From assembly GCA_018067045.1 (NCBI GenBank), contig JAGPVL010000040.1, positions 1 to 64,000 on the forward strand: DNA of 64,000 bases. The letters run 5' to 3'. The notes beneath the pieces are model-generated. The model searched no databases, was not told the DNA's origin, and worked only from the letters and a program-made list of their open reading frames with translations. This document shows positions 28,410 through 38,615 of the stretch, piece after piece. How positions within the stretch are numbered: position 1 is the first letter of the stretch; the number at the start of each line of letters is the position of its first letter. The position numbers and the translations under genes are program-made. This DNA comes from Gammaproteobacteria bacterium. GTDB taxonomy: Bacteria; Pseudomonadota; Gammaproteobacteria; Pseudomonadales; Alcanivoracaceae.

Positions 28410-28488
28410 CCTCACCTTGGCAAGGCGGGTAAAAACGGGCAAACTCAGTGCGTTAACGCCGCAAGCCCTTGAAACTAAAAGAGTCAAC

Positions 28489-29121
28489 ATGATCGACTTT
28501 GGCAATAAGATTATTCCCAACCTGGAAGGCTTTCTGGCCCAGTGTCATCGCCGGAAGTACCCCAGTAAAAGCACCATCATCTATGCAGGTGATGAGTCTG
28601 ACGCCCTTTATTACATTATTAAGGGCTCTGTCACTGTGGTCATCGAAGACGATGACGGCCGCGAAATGATCATGGCATACCTCAACGAAGGCGACTTCTT
28701 CGGGGAAATGGGCCTATTCGACAACGAAGCACAGCGTTCTGCTTGGGTAAAAGCCAAAACAGAATGTGAAGTTGCTGAAATCAGCTATGCCAAATTTAAG
28801 CAGCTGGCCCGCGAAGACGCCGACATCCTCTTTACCGTGTCCGCCCAAATCGCTGGCCGCCTACGCGCCACTACCCGTAAAGTTGGCGACCTTGCTTTCT
28901 TAGACGTCACCGGCCGCGTTGCTGGCACCCTACTCGACCTGTGCAAACAGCCCGACGCCATGACCCACCCAGATGGCATGCAGATCAAAGTCACTCGTCA
29001 GGAAATCGGCCGTATTGTTGGCTGCTCCCGTGAGATGGTTGGTCGTGTACTGAAGAACCTAGAAGATCAGGGGCTCGTTTCAGTGAAAGGCAAAACGATG
29101 GTGGTATTCGGCACGCGTTAA
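28489..29121 (+). CDS. vfr: cAMP-responsive regulator Vfr/Crp
   Basis: 210 residues, close to Vfr of Pseudomonas. cAMP-binding domain about 10-120 with [20 protein letters not shown] (phosphate-binding cassette, Arg and Ser contacts), dimer helix, and C-terminal winged helix with [24 protein letters not shown]. The HTH and the tail [15 protein letters not shown] are almost those of Vfr. ATG 28489 fits the family N-terminus; upstream in-frame codons to 28417 would be an odd basic extension. It controls many genes, including its own promoter, in Pseudomonas. Gene context (speD, osmC, trpC) is the same as there. Confidence 0.93.
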   Translation: MIDFGNKIIPNLEGFLAQCHRRKYPSKSTIIYAGDESDALYYIIKGSVTVVIEDDDGREMIMAYLNEGDFFGEMGLFDNEAQRSAWVKAKTECEVAEISYAKFKQLAREDADILFTVSAQIAGRLRATTRKVGDLAFLDVTGRVAGTLLDLCKQPDAMTHPDGMQIKVTRQEIGRIVGCSREMVGRVLKNLEDQGLVSVKGKTMVVFGTR

Positions 29122-29149
29122 GCTCGGTTCACTTTAGAAGCATAAAAGG

Positions 29150-29174
29150 AAGGCCGCGACAGCGGCCTTTTTTT
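29150..29174 (+). terminator. Terminator of vfr
   Basis: AAGGCCGC (29150-29157) / GCGGCCTT (29162-29169) stem, loop GACA, then a T-run to 29174. On the minus strand the T-run is weaker, but it could also serve trpC. Confidence 0.88.
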
Positions 29175-29223
29175 GGTTTGATGCGCGACGAGAACAGCCT
29201 GCCGCTTTTCCTTAAACTTGCCC

Positions 29224-30030
29224 TTAGTCAAAAAACAACCGCTTTAGCTCATCACCCGGCTCATCCACCCGCATAAACGCTTCGCCAACCAAGAAAGTCT
29301 CGACGCCGCCGTCACGCATACGCTGAACATCCGCGGGGGTGTGAATGCCGCTCTCAGTAACAACTAATCGATTAGCGGGCATGTCTTTAAGCAGTTCGAT
29401 GGTGGTATCTAACGAGGTATCAAAGGTATGCAGGTTGCGGTTATTGATGCCAACCATTTCAGCGTTGAGTTTTAGGGCGCGCTGTAGTTCTTCTTCAGTA
29501 TGCACTTCAACCAAAGTATCAAGCCCTGCGTCATTGGCGGCGGCATACAATTCGGCCATCAAATCGTCGCTCAGTGCGGCGACAATCAACAGGATACAAT
29601 CGGCACCCAGTGCACGCGCTTCCCATACTTGATACGCATCAATGGTGAAATCTTTACGCAATACGGGCAACGCGCATGCAGCGCGAGCCTGCAATAAATA
29701 CTCTTCGTGGCCTTGGAAAAAATCACGGTCGGTCAATACCGACAAGCACGCCGCGCCGCCAGCGGCGTAGCTGCGAGCGATTTGGGCCGGATGGAAGTCT
29801 TCGCGAATAACCCCCTTAGAAGGGGATGCCTTTTTTACTTCGGCGATCACGGCGGCATCGCCAATGGCGATCTTAGCTTTTAGCGCCGCGATAAATCCTC
29901 GGGCCGGCGTTTGCTTGGCAGCCTGTACTTTCAATTCAGCGAGCGAGACGCTTTGTTTACGCTCGGCAACTTCCTCTGCTTTGCGCAGTAAAATACGGTC
30001 TAGCACCGTACCGGTTTTTTGCACGCTCAT
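29224..30030 (-). CDS. trpC: Indole-3-glycerol phosphate synthase
   Basis: Ring closure of CdRP to indole glycerol phosphate in tryptophan synthesis. 268 residues, TIM barrel, not fused to TrpF. Seen: [17 protein letters not shown] with the catalytic Lys, [35 protein letters not shown] and [12 protein letters not shown]. Its ATG overlaps the trpD stop by four bases (ATGA). Last gene of trpEGDC. Confidence 0.97.
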   Translation of the reverse strand: MSVQKTGTVLDRILLRKAEEVAERKQSVSLAELKVQAAKQTPARGFIAALKAKIAIGDAAVIAEVKKASPSKGVIREDFHPAQIARSYAAGGAACLSVLTDRDFFQGHEEYLLQARAACALPVLRKDFTIDAYQVWEARALGADCILLIVAALSDDLMAELYAAANDAGLDTLVEVHTEEELQRALKLNAEMVGINNRNLHTFDTSLDTTIELLKDMPANRLVVTESGIHTPADVQRMRDGGVETFLVGEAFMRVDEPGDELKRLFFD

Positions 30031-31103
30031 GCGGTCGCGCCCTGTTCTTGGAGCTGTTCGTCTTCTTTCTGCTTTAACAAGTCGGTAAATTCAACCAACT
30101 CCAGAATTCGTTCCTTTGCTTCGCCGTTATGAATAAGGTCTTCGGCCATGCGTACACCGTCTTTCAATGTTTTAGCAACGCCGCCAACATAAATGGCCGC
30201 GCCAGCATTCAGGGCGATCATATCGGCAGCTTTCGCGCCGTTAGCCGATTTACGCTTACCCAACGCATCGCGAATTAACGCCAAAGATTCCGCTGCGTTG
30301 GCGACGTCGAGACCCACCAATGAAGAAGACTCAATACCGACATCTTCCGGTGTCAGAAAATACTCAGTGAGTTCTCCGTCACGGTATTCCGCTACATGCG
30401 TCTTTGCCGCCAAACTGATTTCGTCTAGTCCATCCATGCCATGCACAACCATCACATGCTCTGCACCTAGACGACCCAACACTTCCGCCATCGGGCGGCA
30501 TAACTGATCGGAAAACACACCCACGACTTGGCGTTTTACGCCAGCCGGGTTTGTCATCGGACCAACGATATTAAACAGCGTACGCAAACCTAAATCACGC
30601 CGCGGAACCGCAGCATGCCTCATTGCGCTGTGGTGATTTGGCGCAAACATAAAACCAACGCCAGCCTCACGAACGCACAAAGCGATTTGTTCCGGGTTCA
30701 AATCAATCCGAATATCAGCCGCCTCAAGCACATCAGCAGCACCGCTTTGTGAGCTCACTGAACGGCCGCCATGCTTAGCCACATGGCAACCCGCCGCCGC
30801 CGCAACAAACGCTGACGCCGTAGACACATTAAACAGGTTCGCGCCGTCACCACCGGTGCCGACAATATCGACAACGTGTGGCAAATCACCCAGTTCAACC
30901 GGCGTCACCAATTCACGCATCACCTCAACGGCACCGGTGATCTCATCAATGGTTTCACTTTTCATGCGCAGTGCCACAACAAAAGCACCGATTTGCGCTT
31001 CCGTCGCGCCACCGGTCATGATCTGCCGCATCACGTCGCGCATCTCGTCCACACTAAGGTCTAGCTGATCAACCACTTTGCTGAGGGCCTGCTTAATATC
31101 CAT
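30027..31103 (-). CDS. trpD: Anthranilate phosphoribosyltransferase
   Basis: Transfers phosphoribose from PRPP to anthranilate. 358 residues, with the PRPP site [37 protein letters not shown], and [21 protein letters not shown]. Overlaps trpC by four bases and the trpG stop by one (TAATG), so the operon is tightly coupled. The C-terminus carries an acidic Gln-rich extension. Confidence 0.97.
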   Translation of the reverse strand: MDIKQALSKVVDQLDLSVDEMRDVMRQIMTGGATEAQIGAFVVALRMKSETIDEITGAVEVMRELVTPVELGDLPHVVDIVGTGGDGANLFNVSTASAFVAAAAGCHVAKHGGRSVSSQSGAADVLEAADIRIDLNPEQIALCVREAGVGFMFAPNHHSAMRHAAVPRRDLGLRTLFNIVGPMTNPAGVKRQVVGVFSDQLCRPMAEVLGRLGAEHVMVVHGMDGLDEISLAAKTHVAEYRDGELTEYFLTPEDVGIESSSLVGLDVANAAESLALIRDALGKRKSANGAKAADMIALNAGAAIYVGGVAKTLKDGVRMAEDLIHNGEAKERILELVEFTDLLKQKEDEQLQEQGATA

Positions 31104-31711
31104 TAGCGCGTTCCTTTTAAAAAGTGATTGAGCATATCGTGACCATGCTCGGTCAAAATGGACTCAGGGTGAAACTGCACCCCTTCAACGTCTAGAGTCT
31201 TATGACGTAACCCCATAATCTCGTCGACCTTACCGTCTTCTGTTTGCGTCCAGGCGGTTATCTCAAAGCAATCTGGCAAACTGTCTTTTTCCACTACTAA
31301 TGAATGGTAACGAGTAGCCGTAAACGGATTAGGCAGATCCGCAAAAACGCCAACGCCTTTATGATAGATCGGCGAGGTTTTGCCATGCATGACTTGACGA
31401 GCGCGAACGACTTTTCCGCCAAAGATCTGCCCCATGCTTTGGTGCCCCAAGCACACGCCGAGAATCGGCAGCTTGCCCGCAAAGCGCTCGATCGCGGCCA
31501 TGGAGACGCCCGCTTCATTGGGCGTGCAGGGACCAGGAGAGATCATTAATCGATCCGGCGCAAACGCCTCGATTTCTTCAAGGCTAACCTGATCATTGCG
31601 CAACACCGTAACCTCTGCACCAAGCTCTTGCAGATACTGAACAATGTTGTAGGTAAAGCTGTCGTAATTATCAATCATTAATACGCGCATGGCGGACTGA
31701 ATATCACTCAT
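31103..31711 (-). CDS. trpG: Anthranilate synthase glutamine amidotransferase subunit
   Basis: Supplies ammonia from glutamine to TrpE. 202 residues from ATG 31711, where AAGGAG stands seven bases upstream and the ATG overlaps the trpE stop (ATGA). Class I amidotransferase: [14 protein letters not shown], nucleophile Cys in [11 protein letters not shown], and [11 protein letters not shown] with the catalytic His and Glu. A later ATG at 31690 also matches the family start but lacks an RBS. It could also serve PabB. Confidence 0.95.
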   Translation of the reverse strand: MSDIQSAMRVLMIDNYDSFTYNIVQYLQELGAEVTVLRNDQVSLEEIEAFAPDRLMISPGPCTPNEAGVSMAAIERFAGKLPILGVCLGHQSMGQIFGGKVVRARQVMHGKTSPIYHKGVGVFADLPNPFTATRYHSLVVEKDSLPDCFEITAWTQTEDGKVDEIMGLRHKTLDVEGVQFHPESILTEHGHDMLNHFLKGTR

Positions 31712-33195
31712 TGCTCTGCTCCTTTTACCAAACCGGAAAGCGCCATATTTACCGCACGAAAAACTGCGCGGGCTTTGCTCATGGTTTCTTTCCACTCCAG
31801 TTCGGGAACCGAGTCAGCCACTACGCCAGCGCCTGCTTGAACATACAAACGCTGATCTTTTATCACCGCGGTACGAATAGCGATCGCGGTATCCATCTCA
31901 CCGTTAAAACCGATATAGCCAACCGCGCCGCCATAAACGCCGCGCTTAACGGGTTCGAGTTCGTCAATAATTTCCATCGCCCTGATTTTTGGCGCACCGC
32001 TTAACGTACCCGCAGGGAATGTTGCTCGCATAACATCAAGGGGGCCAAAGCCCTCTTTCAAACGCCCTTCAACGTTTGAAACGATATGCATGACATGAGA
32101 GTAACGCTCGACCACCATTTTATCCGTGAGCATCACGCTGCCCGCATCCGCGATGCGGCCGATATCGTTACGACCCAAATCAATCAGCATAAGGTGCTCA
32201 GCAAGCTCCTTAGGATCGGCCAGCAACTCTGCTTCCAGTGCCGCATCTTCCGCGTCACTATGGCCGCGCCGGCGAGTTCCGGCCAACGGACGAACCGTCA
32301 CAGCGCCTTTTTCGATACGCGTTAAAATTTCTGGCGACGAACCGGCAATGTAGAAATCGTCGAGATCGAGATAGAACATATACGGCGACGGATTGAGGTA
32401 ACGCAATGCACGATACAAATCGAGCGGCGGCGCTTTAAACTCCACCGACATACGCTGAGACGGCACCACTTGCATCACGTCACCGGCGAAAATATATTCC
32501 CGCACTTTCTCCACACCATCCATAAAGGCTTGCTGCGGAAACTCCGAAACAAAATCAGATTCTTCAACTGGGTCGCCGTAGCGGCAACGTGCCGGCTCCG
32601 CCATCGGTGCGCGCAACTGATCTTCGAGTGCATCTAAACGCAACGTGGCTTTGTCCAGCGCGTCAACGTCGCGCGGATCAACCAATACCAGCAGAAATAA
32701 ACTGCCGCGCAAGTTATCAAACACAACCACTTCTTCAGAGCGCATTAACAAGATATCCGGAACGCCCAGCGTATCTTGGCCCGGCGCAGCGCCTAAGCGC
32801 GGCTCGAAGTAACGCACGCTGTCGTAGCCAAAGTAGCCAACCAAACCGCCGTTAAAACGCGGTAAGCCCTCTACCTCTGGCGCACGATACTGCAAGCGAT
32901 ATTGTTCAATCCACGCAATCGGATCCGCCACCTGCTCCACGCTTTCGACGCCCGACGCGCTAATACACACCTGATCGCCACTAATGCGGATCACTTCAAC
33001 CGCAGGCAAGCCGATAATCGAATAACGGCCCCAACGCTCCCCCCCCTGTACGGACTCGAATAGGTAGGTATAAGGCGCGGCAGCTAGCTTGCGGTAGGCA
33101 GATAAAGGCGTGTCGAGGTCAGCCAACACTTCACGCACCACGGGTACGCGATTGAAGCCTGACTGGGCATAGGATTTAAGTTGGTCCGGTGACAT
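31708..33195 (-). CDS. trpE: Anthranilate synthase component I
   Basis: Chorismate plus ammonia to anthranilate and pyruvate. 495 residues. N-terminal domain carries the Trp feedback site ([30 protein letters not shown] with the LLES-like Ser), then the chorismate-binding core: [54 protein letters not shown]. First gene of trpEGDC. No leader peptide with Trp codons is visible upstream, so regulation is not by a classical attenuator as far as I can see. Confidence 0.97.
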   Translation of the reverse strand: MSPDQLKSYAQSGFNRVPVVREVLADLDTPLSAYRKLAAAPYTYLFESVQGGERWGRYSIIGLPAVEVIRISGDQVCISASGVESVEQVADPIAWIEQYRLQYRAPEVEGLPRFNGGLVGYFGYDSVRYFEPRLGAAPGQDTLGVPDILLMRSEEVVVFDNLRGSLFLLVLVDPRDVDALDKATLRLDALEDQLRAPMAEPARCRYGDPVEESDFVSEFPQQAFMDGVEKVREYIFAGDVMQVVPSQRMSVEFKAPPLDLYRALRYLNPSPYMFYLDLDDFYIAGSSPEILTRIEKGAVTVRPLAGTRRRGHSDAEDAALEAELLADPKELAEHLMLIDLGRNDIGRIADAGSVMLTDKMVVERYSHVMHIVSNVEGRLKEGFGPLDVMRATFPAGTLSGAPKIRAMEIIDELEPVKRGVYGGAVGYIGFNGEMDTAIAIRTAVIKDQRLYVQAGAGVVADSVPELEWKETMSKARAVFRAVNMALSGLVKGAEQ

Positions 33196-33636
33196 AAAAG
33201 GGTCCCCTGTTGAAAATTAGCCGGTGAAATAAAGAATAGATATGCAGCGCGCAACTAGCGCACAGGGACGAGCATCACCATCGCCAGGAGGCAGGCACAC
33301 ACGCGGCAAGCACAGAGGCAGGACAAATTGTCAGGGGGACGGTCCGGATCACCGGGACTTCCTTTTCGTTATGTTAGCGCCTGAATTGTAACCGCTCACT
33401 GGGGACGCCGCCACCCACAGCCTTCGTAAAAACGCGGCGCCTCTCCGACACCCACCTCCCCTCTTGTTCGCGTCCATCACAGCCGCTCACGGTCGTCGTG
33501 ATTTCCATAACAAACATCTGGACCCATTCGGCACCAACTTCCAACTGAGATGCCCGCAAGCGCGACAATTTGCCACGCCAGTCATTGCCTCCTGAATAGA
33601 TAGAATTCGCGCCGACTGATCAACAAGGATTCCTTC
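33196..33636. other. Divergent intergenic region trpE / TonB receptor
   Basis: About 440 bp that should hold both promoters. On the plus strand TAGAAT (33601-33606) followed by TCGCGCC is a likely -10 with GC-rich discriminator for the receptor gene, although it is only about 30 bp before the ATG. For trpE I find no convincing promoter, Trp-rich leader or terminator hairpin. An eight-codon frame (33255-33281, minus) has no RBS. Confidence 0.4.
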
Positions 33637-35703
33637 ATGCGTCTCATTTCAAGTGCTATGGCACATTTTACGGCCGCCCCCCGGATGCCGCTTTTTTTAC
33701 TCGTCGCCAGCCTTTATCCAAACACTAGCTTGGCTGCAGCGGACCTTCTGGCTCCCGTGCAGATCACTGCCACGCCAGTGTCACTCGTAAGCCCAGACAC
33801 CGACACCGCCCGTGAGCAGATTAATCAAACCCCCGGCGGCGTCGAACTAATCGACGCCGAACAATGGCGCGACACCCCATCCACCACCATCAAAGACGTA
33901 CTCGACTTTACCCCCGGCGTTATCGCTCAACCCAAATGGGGTGACGACACGCGCTTATCTATTCGCGGGTCTGGCCTATCGCGCAGCTTTCACCTGCGCG
34001 GCGTACAGCTCTATCAGGACGGCGTGCCGCTCAATACTGCTGACGGCAGTGGCGACTTCCAAGAAATTGATCCATCCGGCTATCGGTATGTCGAAGTATT
34101 TAAAGGCAGCAACGCGTTGCGCTATGGCGCCAACGCGCTCGGCGGCGCCATCAACTTCGTCACCCCTACCGGTTACAACGCAAACCGCTTTAGCGGGCGC
34201 ATCGATGCCGGAAGCTTCGGCTACAGCCGCCTGCAAGTGAGCGGCGCCACCGTCCAGGGCAAAGCCGATGGTTACATTACCGCGTCAACCCAGCAGCAAG
34301 ATGGCTACCGAGATCATAGTAGCGGCGACAATACGCGCTTGTTTACCAACGGCGGCTGGCGTTTTAACGACAGTCTCGAAACTCGGCTTTACCTCAACCT
34401 CACCGACGCCACTCAAGAAATTCCCGGCTCAACAAGCAAGTATGACGCCCTCCATAATCCTACCGATGCATCGCCGCGCAATGTGTTGCTCGACTACCAA
34501 CGCAACGTTAAGTCCGTGCGTATTGCCAACAAAACCAGCTGGCAGCGTGACAACACCCTGTATGAATTTGGCCTATTCGCCATGGACAAATCACTGATTC
34601 ACCCGATTTTTCGCTACCTCGATTATCGCTATAACGATCAAGGTGGATTTGTACGGGCAACACACGAAGGCTTAATCGGCAATTTCGACAACCGCCTGAT
34701 CGTCGGCGCGACGCTGCACAATGGGGATGTTGATAGCCGTCAGTACACCAATCTGCCCGGCGGTAACAAGGGAGCACTCGCCAGCAAAACGCTGGACAGC
34801 TCAAGCAACACCATCGTGTATGCGGAAAATGCTTTCTCAATCACCCCACGCCTGCAAATTATCGCCGGCCTTCAACATCTCGATGCAGAGCGCAAACGCG
34901 AAGACACATTAAACCCCGTTGGCGGCACGTCCGGCGAAGCGAGCTACTACTTCACGACACCAAAACTGGGGTTACTGTGGCAGACCAGCGCACTCACACA
35001 GCTGTTCGCGAACGTCTCGCAAAGCGCAGAAGCGCCGACCTTCGGCGAACTCAACTTTACCAACAGCGCGCTAGCCGATCTCGATGCGCAGCGCGCTACC
35101 ACCGTTGAGCTTGGCGGCCGCGGCGGCAACGCTCAGTTCAACTGGTCGCTGTCTGCCTATCGCGCCAAACTTAAAAATGAGTTTCAGTATTTTGATTTGG
35201 GCGGCGGGAACTATGCTGTTACTAACGCGGATCGTACCCTTCATCAAGGCATCGAAGCCGCCTTGGGCTGGCGCTTCCTCGACGGCGTTATTCGCAATAA
35301 CGACAGCCTCGAATGGCATCTCGCGTGGACCCATAATGATTTCCGCTTCGACGGCGACGACAATTTTGGTGACAACGATATCCCTGGCGCGCCAAGCGAT
35401 TATATTCGCAGCGAAGTACTCTATCGTCTAAACGGATTCTTTGCCGGTCCAGGCACCGAGATGGTTCCGAAGGCATACTACGTTGATAACGCCAACACCT
35501 TACGCACCAGCGTTTATACGCTAATCAACCTGCGTGCCGGTTACGAGCAACCACGTTACTCAATCTATATCGATGGGCGTAATTTATTCGACGAACGCTA
35601 TATTGCCAGCGCCAGTACGACCGGTATCGCTAGCGCGAACCAACCGCTGTTTGAGCCGGGCACGGGGCGCGCGGTTTTCGCAGGATTTCAATGGAGGCTG
35701 TGA
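33637..35703 (+). CDS. TonB-dependent outer-membrane receptor
   Basis: 688 residues. Signal peptide ends near SLAAAD (residue 35); plug domain about 50-165 (TIKDVLDFTPGVIAQPKWG, LSIRGSGLSRSFHLRGVQLYQDGVPL, VEVFKGSNALRYGANALGGAINFVTP); then a 22-strand barrel ending with the usual region NLFDERYIAS and a C-terminal aromatic/hydrophobic strand (FAGFQWRL). RBS AAGGA lies before ATG 33637. It lacks a siderophore synthesis or transport neighbour, so the ligand (ferric siderophore, another metal complex or other) is open. Confidence 0.92.
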   Translation: MRLISSAMAHFTAAPRMPLFLLVASLYPNTSLAAADLLAPVQITATPVSLVSPDTDTAREQINQTPGGVELIDAEQWRDTPSTTIKDVLDFTPGVIAQPKWGDDTRLSIRGSGLSRSFHLRGVQLYQDGVPLNTADGSGDFQEIDPSGYRYVEVFKGSNALRYGANALGGAINFVTPTGYNANRFSGRIDAGSFGYSRLQVSGATVQGKADGYITASTQQQDGYRDHSSGDNTRLFTNGGWRFNDSLETRLYLNLTDATQEIPGSTSKYDALHNPTDASPRNVLLDYQRNVKSVRIANKTSWQRDNTLYEFGLFAMDKSLIHPIFRYLDYRYNDQGGFVRATHEGLIGNFDNRLIVGATLHNGDVDSRQYTNLPGGNKGALASKTLDSSSNTIVYAENAFSITPRLQIIAGLQHLDAERKREDTLNPVGGTSGEASYYFTTPKLGLLWQTSALTQLFANVSQSAEAPTFGELNFTNSALADLDAQRATTVELGGRGGNAQFNWSLSAYRAKLKNEFQYFDLGGGNYAVTNADRTLHQGIEAALGWRFLDGVIRNNDSLEWHLAWTHNDFRFDGDDNFGDNDIPGAPSDYIRSEVLYRLNGFFAGPGTEMVPKAYYVDNANTLRTSVYTLINLRAGYEQPRYSIYIDGRNLFDERYIASASTTGIASANQPLFEPGTGRAVFAGFQWRL

Positions 35704-35718
35704 GCAGCATGAGAGTTT

Positions 35719-35796
35719 TGTGTGTGGGAGCTAGTGCCTAGCCAATCGTATTGGTTTTGATCCGACGCCGCATCGCTTGCAAGCAAGCTCCCACAA
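35719..35796. repeat. REP pair 1 of a cluster after the TonB receptor gene
   Basis: TGTGTGGGAGCTAG (from 35719) and the inverted TCGCTTGCAAGCAAGCTCCC (35773-35792) form a BIME-like unit between convergent genes. Confidence 0.78.
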
Positions 35797-35818
35797 AAAA
35801 ACAGCAAACCGGACTGGC

Positions 35819-35896
35819 CTTGTGAGAGCCCGCCGGCAGGCGAAGGGTTTTGATTTTGATCAGGAGCTGATCGCTTGCAAGCAAGCTCCTACACAA
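35819..35896. repeat. REP pair 2 of the cluster
   Basis: CTTGTGAGAGCCCGCCGGC (35819 on) and the inverted TCGCTTGCAAGCAAGCTCCT (35871-35890, then ACACAA). Same arrangement as pair 1 with a related spacer (TTTTGAT). Confidence 0.78.
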
Positions 35897-35913
35897 AGAC
35901 GGGAATCCATTGT

Positions 35914-35957
35914 CTTGTGGGAGCCAGGTCTTGTGGGAGCCAGCTTGCTGGCGAATG
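35914..35957. repeat. Tandem REP half-sites 3 of the cluster
   Basis: CTTGTGGGAGCCAG occurs twice in tandem (35914 and 35930), the second copy running on as CTTGCTGGCGA, the classical Pseudomonas REP form with a small stem. Confidence 0.78.
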
Positions 35958-35979
35958 CGACTGAGTTAACGACTTACTG

Positions 35980-37089
35980 TTAACTCAGCGTGCCAAGCGC
36001 CACGCGATTGAACGGTTTAATCTCATCGACCTTACCGTGACGAATTTTTTCTAACCATGTAGGGTCCTGCAAGAGCACACGTCCTACTGCTATCAGCTCA
36101 AACTCTTGGTTATTCATACGACGGGCAAGCTCATCAATACCCGTAGCATTGGCGTCTCCGCCCATGCCCATCTGCGAATCGCCAATAAAGTCTTCATCCA
36201 GACCCACACTGCCTACGGACATCGCGGGCTTGCCGGTAATTTTTTGCGTCCAGCCCGCTAAGTTTAAATCGGAACCGTCGAACTCGGGCTCCCAAAAACG
36301 TCGCGTCGAGCAATGAAAAACGTCAACCCCCGCTTCCACTAATGGCGCGAGAAAGCGCTCAAGCTGCTCCGGTGTTTGCACCAAACGCGCACTATAGTCT
36401 TGCTGTTTCCACTGTGAAAAACGCAACACAATAGCGAAGTCTTCTCCAACTTCCGCACGCACCGCGCGAACAATCTGTTGCGCAAACAAGGTGCGCTTTT
36501 CCAACGAACCGCCGTACTCATCATCGCGCTGATTGGTGCCTTCCCAGAAGAACTGGTCGATCAAGTAACCATGCGCGCCATGAATCTCAACGCCGTCAAA
36601 ACCAATCGCCTTGGCGTCACGCGCGCCTTCTGCAAACGCCCGCACGACATCATCAATGTCTTGCTGGGTCATCTTATGGCAGCCCATTTTTCCCGGCTTA
36701 TGCATGCCTGATGGGCTATAACCAGGAACGTCTTTATCAGGACCAATGCCTGGACGACGCACCGCCCCAACGTGCCATAACTGCGGAATAATTTGCCCGC
36801 CCGCCTCATGTACGGCATCGACCACCTTCTTCCAGCCCTCTAACGCGGCACCATGAAAAGCGGGGACCTGCTCGTACCCGTTGGCTGCCTGATGATTCAC
36901 CGTGGTCCCCTCTGTAATCAGCAAGCCCACGCCCGCTTCAGCACGGCGGCGGTAATAACCAACAACCTCATCATTGGGGACATAGCCCGGCGAACGCATC
37001 CGCGTCATCGGTGCCATAGCAACCCTGTTCGCCATATTGAGTGACTTTAACGAAAACGGCTGAAATAAAACGGATAGCTCTGTGGACAT
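35980..37089 (-). CDS. Old yellow enzyme-family NADH:flavin oxidoreductase
   Basis: 369 residues, FMN-dependent TIM barrel of the OYE class (NemA/OPR-like), reducing activated C=C bonds of enones or nitro compounds. Seen: FSLKSLNMANRVAMAPMTRMRS, the substrate-binding HGAHGYLIDQFFWEGTNQRDD (His/Asn-type), and YGGSLEKRTLFAQQIV. RBS GGGAG is seven bases before ATG 37089. It is divergent from an HxlR regulator with shared inverted repeats between them, so it is probably derepressed by electrophiles, as in related systems. Confidence 0.92.
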   Translation of the reverse strand: MSTELSVLFQPFSLKSLNMANRVAMAPMTRMRSPGYVPNDEVVGYYRRRAEAGVGLLITEGTTVNHQAANGYEQVPAFHGAALEGWKKVVDAVHEAGGQIIPQLWHVGAVRRPGIGPDKDVPGYSPSGMHKPGKMGCHKMTQQDIDDVVRAFAEGARDAKAIGFDGVEIHGAHGYLIDQFFWEGTNQRDDEYGGSLEKRTLFAQQIVRAVRAEVGEDFAIVLRFSQWKQQDYSARLVQTPEQLERFLAPLVEAGVDVFHCSTRRFWEPEFDGSDLNLAGWTQKITGKPAMSVGSVGLDEDFIGDSQMGMGGDANATGIDELARRMNNQEFELIAVGRVLLQDPTWLEKIRHGKVDEIKPFNRVALGTLS

Positions 37090-37237
37090 AAAAAGACTCC
37101 CAAAATAATAACGTCACGACAACGCGGAGCCAGACAGAGTCGGCCACGCCTTCGGCTTGAACAAAAAAGTGGCCGGGACAACCCAGCCAAGCAGTACGGC
37201 ATACGCAATCAGAAATCAGCGCAATCTGGTTTCATTT

Positions 37238-37273
37238 AGCAACCTTATATTGGATTGGTTGCTTTTTGCAACC
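37238..37273. promoter_or_regulatory. Operator-like repeats between OYE gene and hxlR
   Basis: GCAACC (37239-37244), GGTTGC (37257-37262) and GCAACC (37268-37273) form two overlapping inverted repeats: AGCAACC-N12-GGTTGCT and GGTTGC-TTTTT-GCAACC. They lie just before the regulator start and are likely HxlR binding sites. Confidence 0.6.
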
Positions 37274-37293
37274 TTTGTTATCAGAATGACCCC

Positions 37294-37800
37294 ATGAGCG
37301 AACTGAAAAACACCTCACCCACGTCCCCACCAGCGAAGCGCAGCGCTAAGGCCTCACGCCAAAACGATCCCTGCTCAGTGGCTCGCGCCCTGAACGACGT
37401 CGGCGACTGGTGGTCTCTGCTGATCGTGCGGCAGGCTATGTATGGCACACGCCGCTATGGCGATTTTCAGAAGCAGCTCGGCATCGCCAAAAATATCCTC
37501 TGCGACCGGCTCACACGCCTCGTTAACAACGAGGTGTTAAAGAAAGTGGATATCGGTGAGCACGGGCAACGCTTCGAGTACCGTCTTACCGAAAAAGGCA
37601 AAGACCTCTTTCCTGTGCTCGTGGCATTGCGTCAGTGGGGGGATAAGTGGAATCGCGAAGACGGCGATGCGCCTGTTCGACTAGTCGACCGACGCCTTGG
37701 CCTGCCGGTACAACGTATTCAGGTGCTTGATGAAGAGGGGCAACCGCTAACGGTTTCAGATGTGCTCTCGTTTAATCTGCCGGAAATCGTCGCAGAATAA
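37294..37800 (+). CDS. HxlR-family transcriptional regulator
   Basis: 168 residues from ATG 37294; a TTG at 37255 would lie inside the operator repeats. Winged HTH of the HxlR type: ALNDVGDWWSLLIVRQAMYGTRRYGDFQKQLGIAKNILCDRLTRLV, then LTEKGKDLFPVLVALRQWGD. A Cys stands just before the domain (NDPCSVARAL), the position where YodB/HypR-like members sense electrophiles or disulfide stress. It has an extra C-terminal part (about 125-168). Divergent to the OYE gene, its likely target. Confidence 0.88.
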   Translation: MSELKNTSPTSPPAKRSAKASRQNDPCSVARALNDVGDWWSLLIVRQAMYGTRRYGDFQKQLGIAKNILCDRLTRLVNNEVLKKVDIGEHGQRFEYRLTEKGKDLFPVLVALRQWGDKWNREDGDAPVRLVDRRLGLPVQRIQVLDEEGQPLTVSDVLSFNLPEIVAE

Positions 37801-37886
37801 TGGCCACGCCGAACTAACCACGCAGCCCATTCGCCCATTACCGTTAAGCTGCCGCCACATTCATGGCAGCATGTTTAGCGGTACGA

Positions 37887-38561
37887 TCAAACGCCCGCCA
37901 GCGCAGAACGCATCTGATCAATCACCGCTTTATAGTCAGACTTACCATAAATGGCCGAGCCCGCTACAAACATATCGGCGCCCGCCGCCGCGATTTCGGC
38001 AATATTTTTTTCGTTAACGCCGCCATCAACTTCCAAACGAATATCCAAGCCGCTGTCATCAATCAATCGGCGAACTTTTTCCAATTTTTTGAGCGTGCCT
38101 GGAATAAATTTCTGTCCGCCGAAACCAGGGTTCACCGACATCAGCAACACCATGTCGATTTTGTCGAGTACATACTCAAGGCAATCTGGTGAGGTGGCCG
38201 GATTCAGCACCAGACCTGCTTTACAGCCGTGCGATTGGATCAGCTGCAATGAGCGGTCAACGTGCGTGCTAGCCTCTGGGTGGAAGGTGATAAAACTCGC
38301 ACCTGCCGCTGCAAAGGAATCGATTAACGCATCGACCGGCGACACCATAAGGTGAACGTCAATCGGTGCCGTAATACCGTAATCACGTAACGCCTTGCAC
38401 ACCATCGGCCCCATGGTCAGATTGGGTACATAGTGATTATCCATCACGTCGAAGTGAATCACGTCTGCGCCAGCCGCCAGCACCGCATCGCAATCGGCGC
38501 CGAGGCGAGCAAAGTCAGCGGAAAGAATTGACGGGGCGATCCAGAAATCCTGCTTAGACAT
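37887..38561 (-). CDS. rpe: Ribulose-phosphate 3-epimerase
   Basis: Interconverts ribulose 5-phosphate and xylulose 5-phosphate. 224 residues, TIM barrel: [28 protein letters not shown] (metal His/Asp), [16 protein letters not shown] and [11 protein letters not shown]. Normal length. It stands alone downstream of murU; in Pseudomonas it neighbours gph and trpE, which are not adjacent here. Confidence 0.97.
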   Translation of the reverse strand: MSKQDFWIAPSILSADFARLGADCDAVLAAGADVIHFDVMDNHYVPNLTMGPMVCKALRDYGITAPIDVHLMVSPVDALIDSFAAAGASFITFHPEASTHVDRSLQLIQSHGCKAGLVLNPATSPDCLEYVLDKIDMVLLMSVNPGFGGQKFIPGTLKKLEKVRRLIDDSGLDIRLEVDGGVNEKNIAEIAAAGADMFVAGSAIYGKSDYKAVIDQMRSALAGV

Positions 38562-38615
38562 AATGGCGTTTCCAAGTGTGTGTATTGATTGCTTGCGCTA
38601 TAAATTGTGGTGCTT

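Noticed and set aside
28417-28488. 24-codon extension at the start of vfr
   Set aside because: It is very basic, unlike Vfr/Crp proteins, and would cross the leader region; ATG 28489 fits the family.
33255-33281. Eight-codon frame before trpE as leader peptide
   Set aside because: No RBS, no Trp codons and no attenuator hairpin follow it.
33374-33568. 64-codon minus-strand frame in the trpE / TonB receptor gap
   Set aside because: No RBS or domain; likely chance frame in the promoter region.
35719-35957. Repeated motif cluster as a CRISPR array
   Set aside because: Repeats are in both orientations, of unequal spacing and recur singly elsewhere; this fits REP/BIME units, and no cas genes are present.
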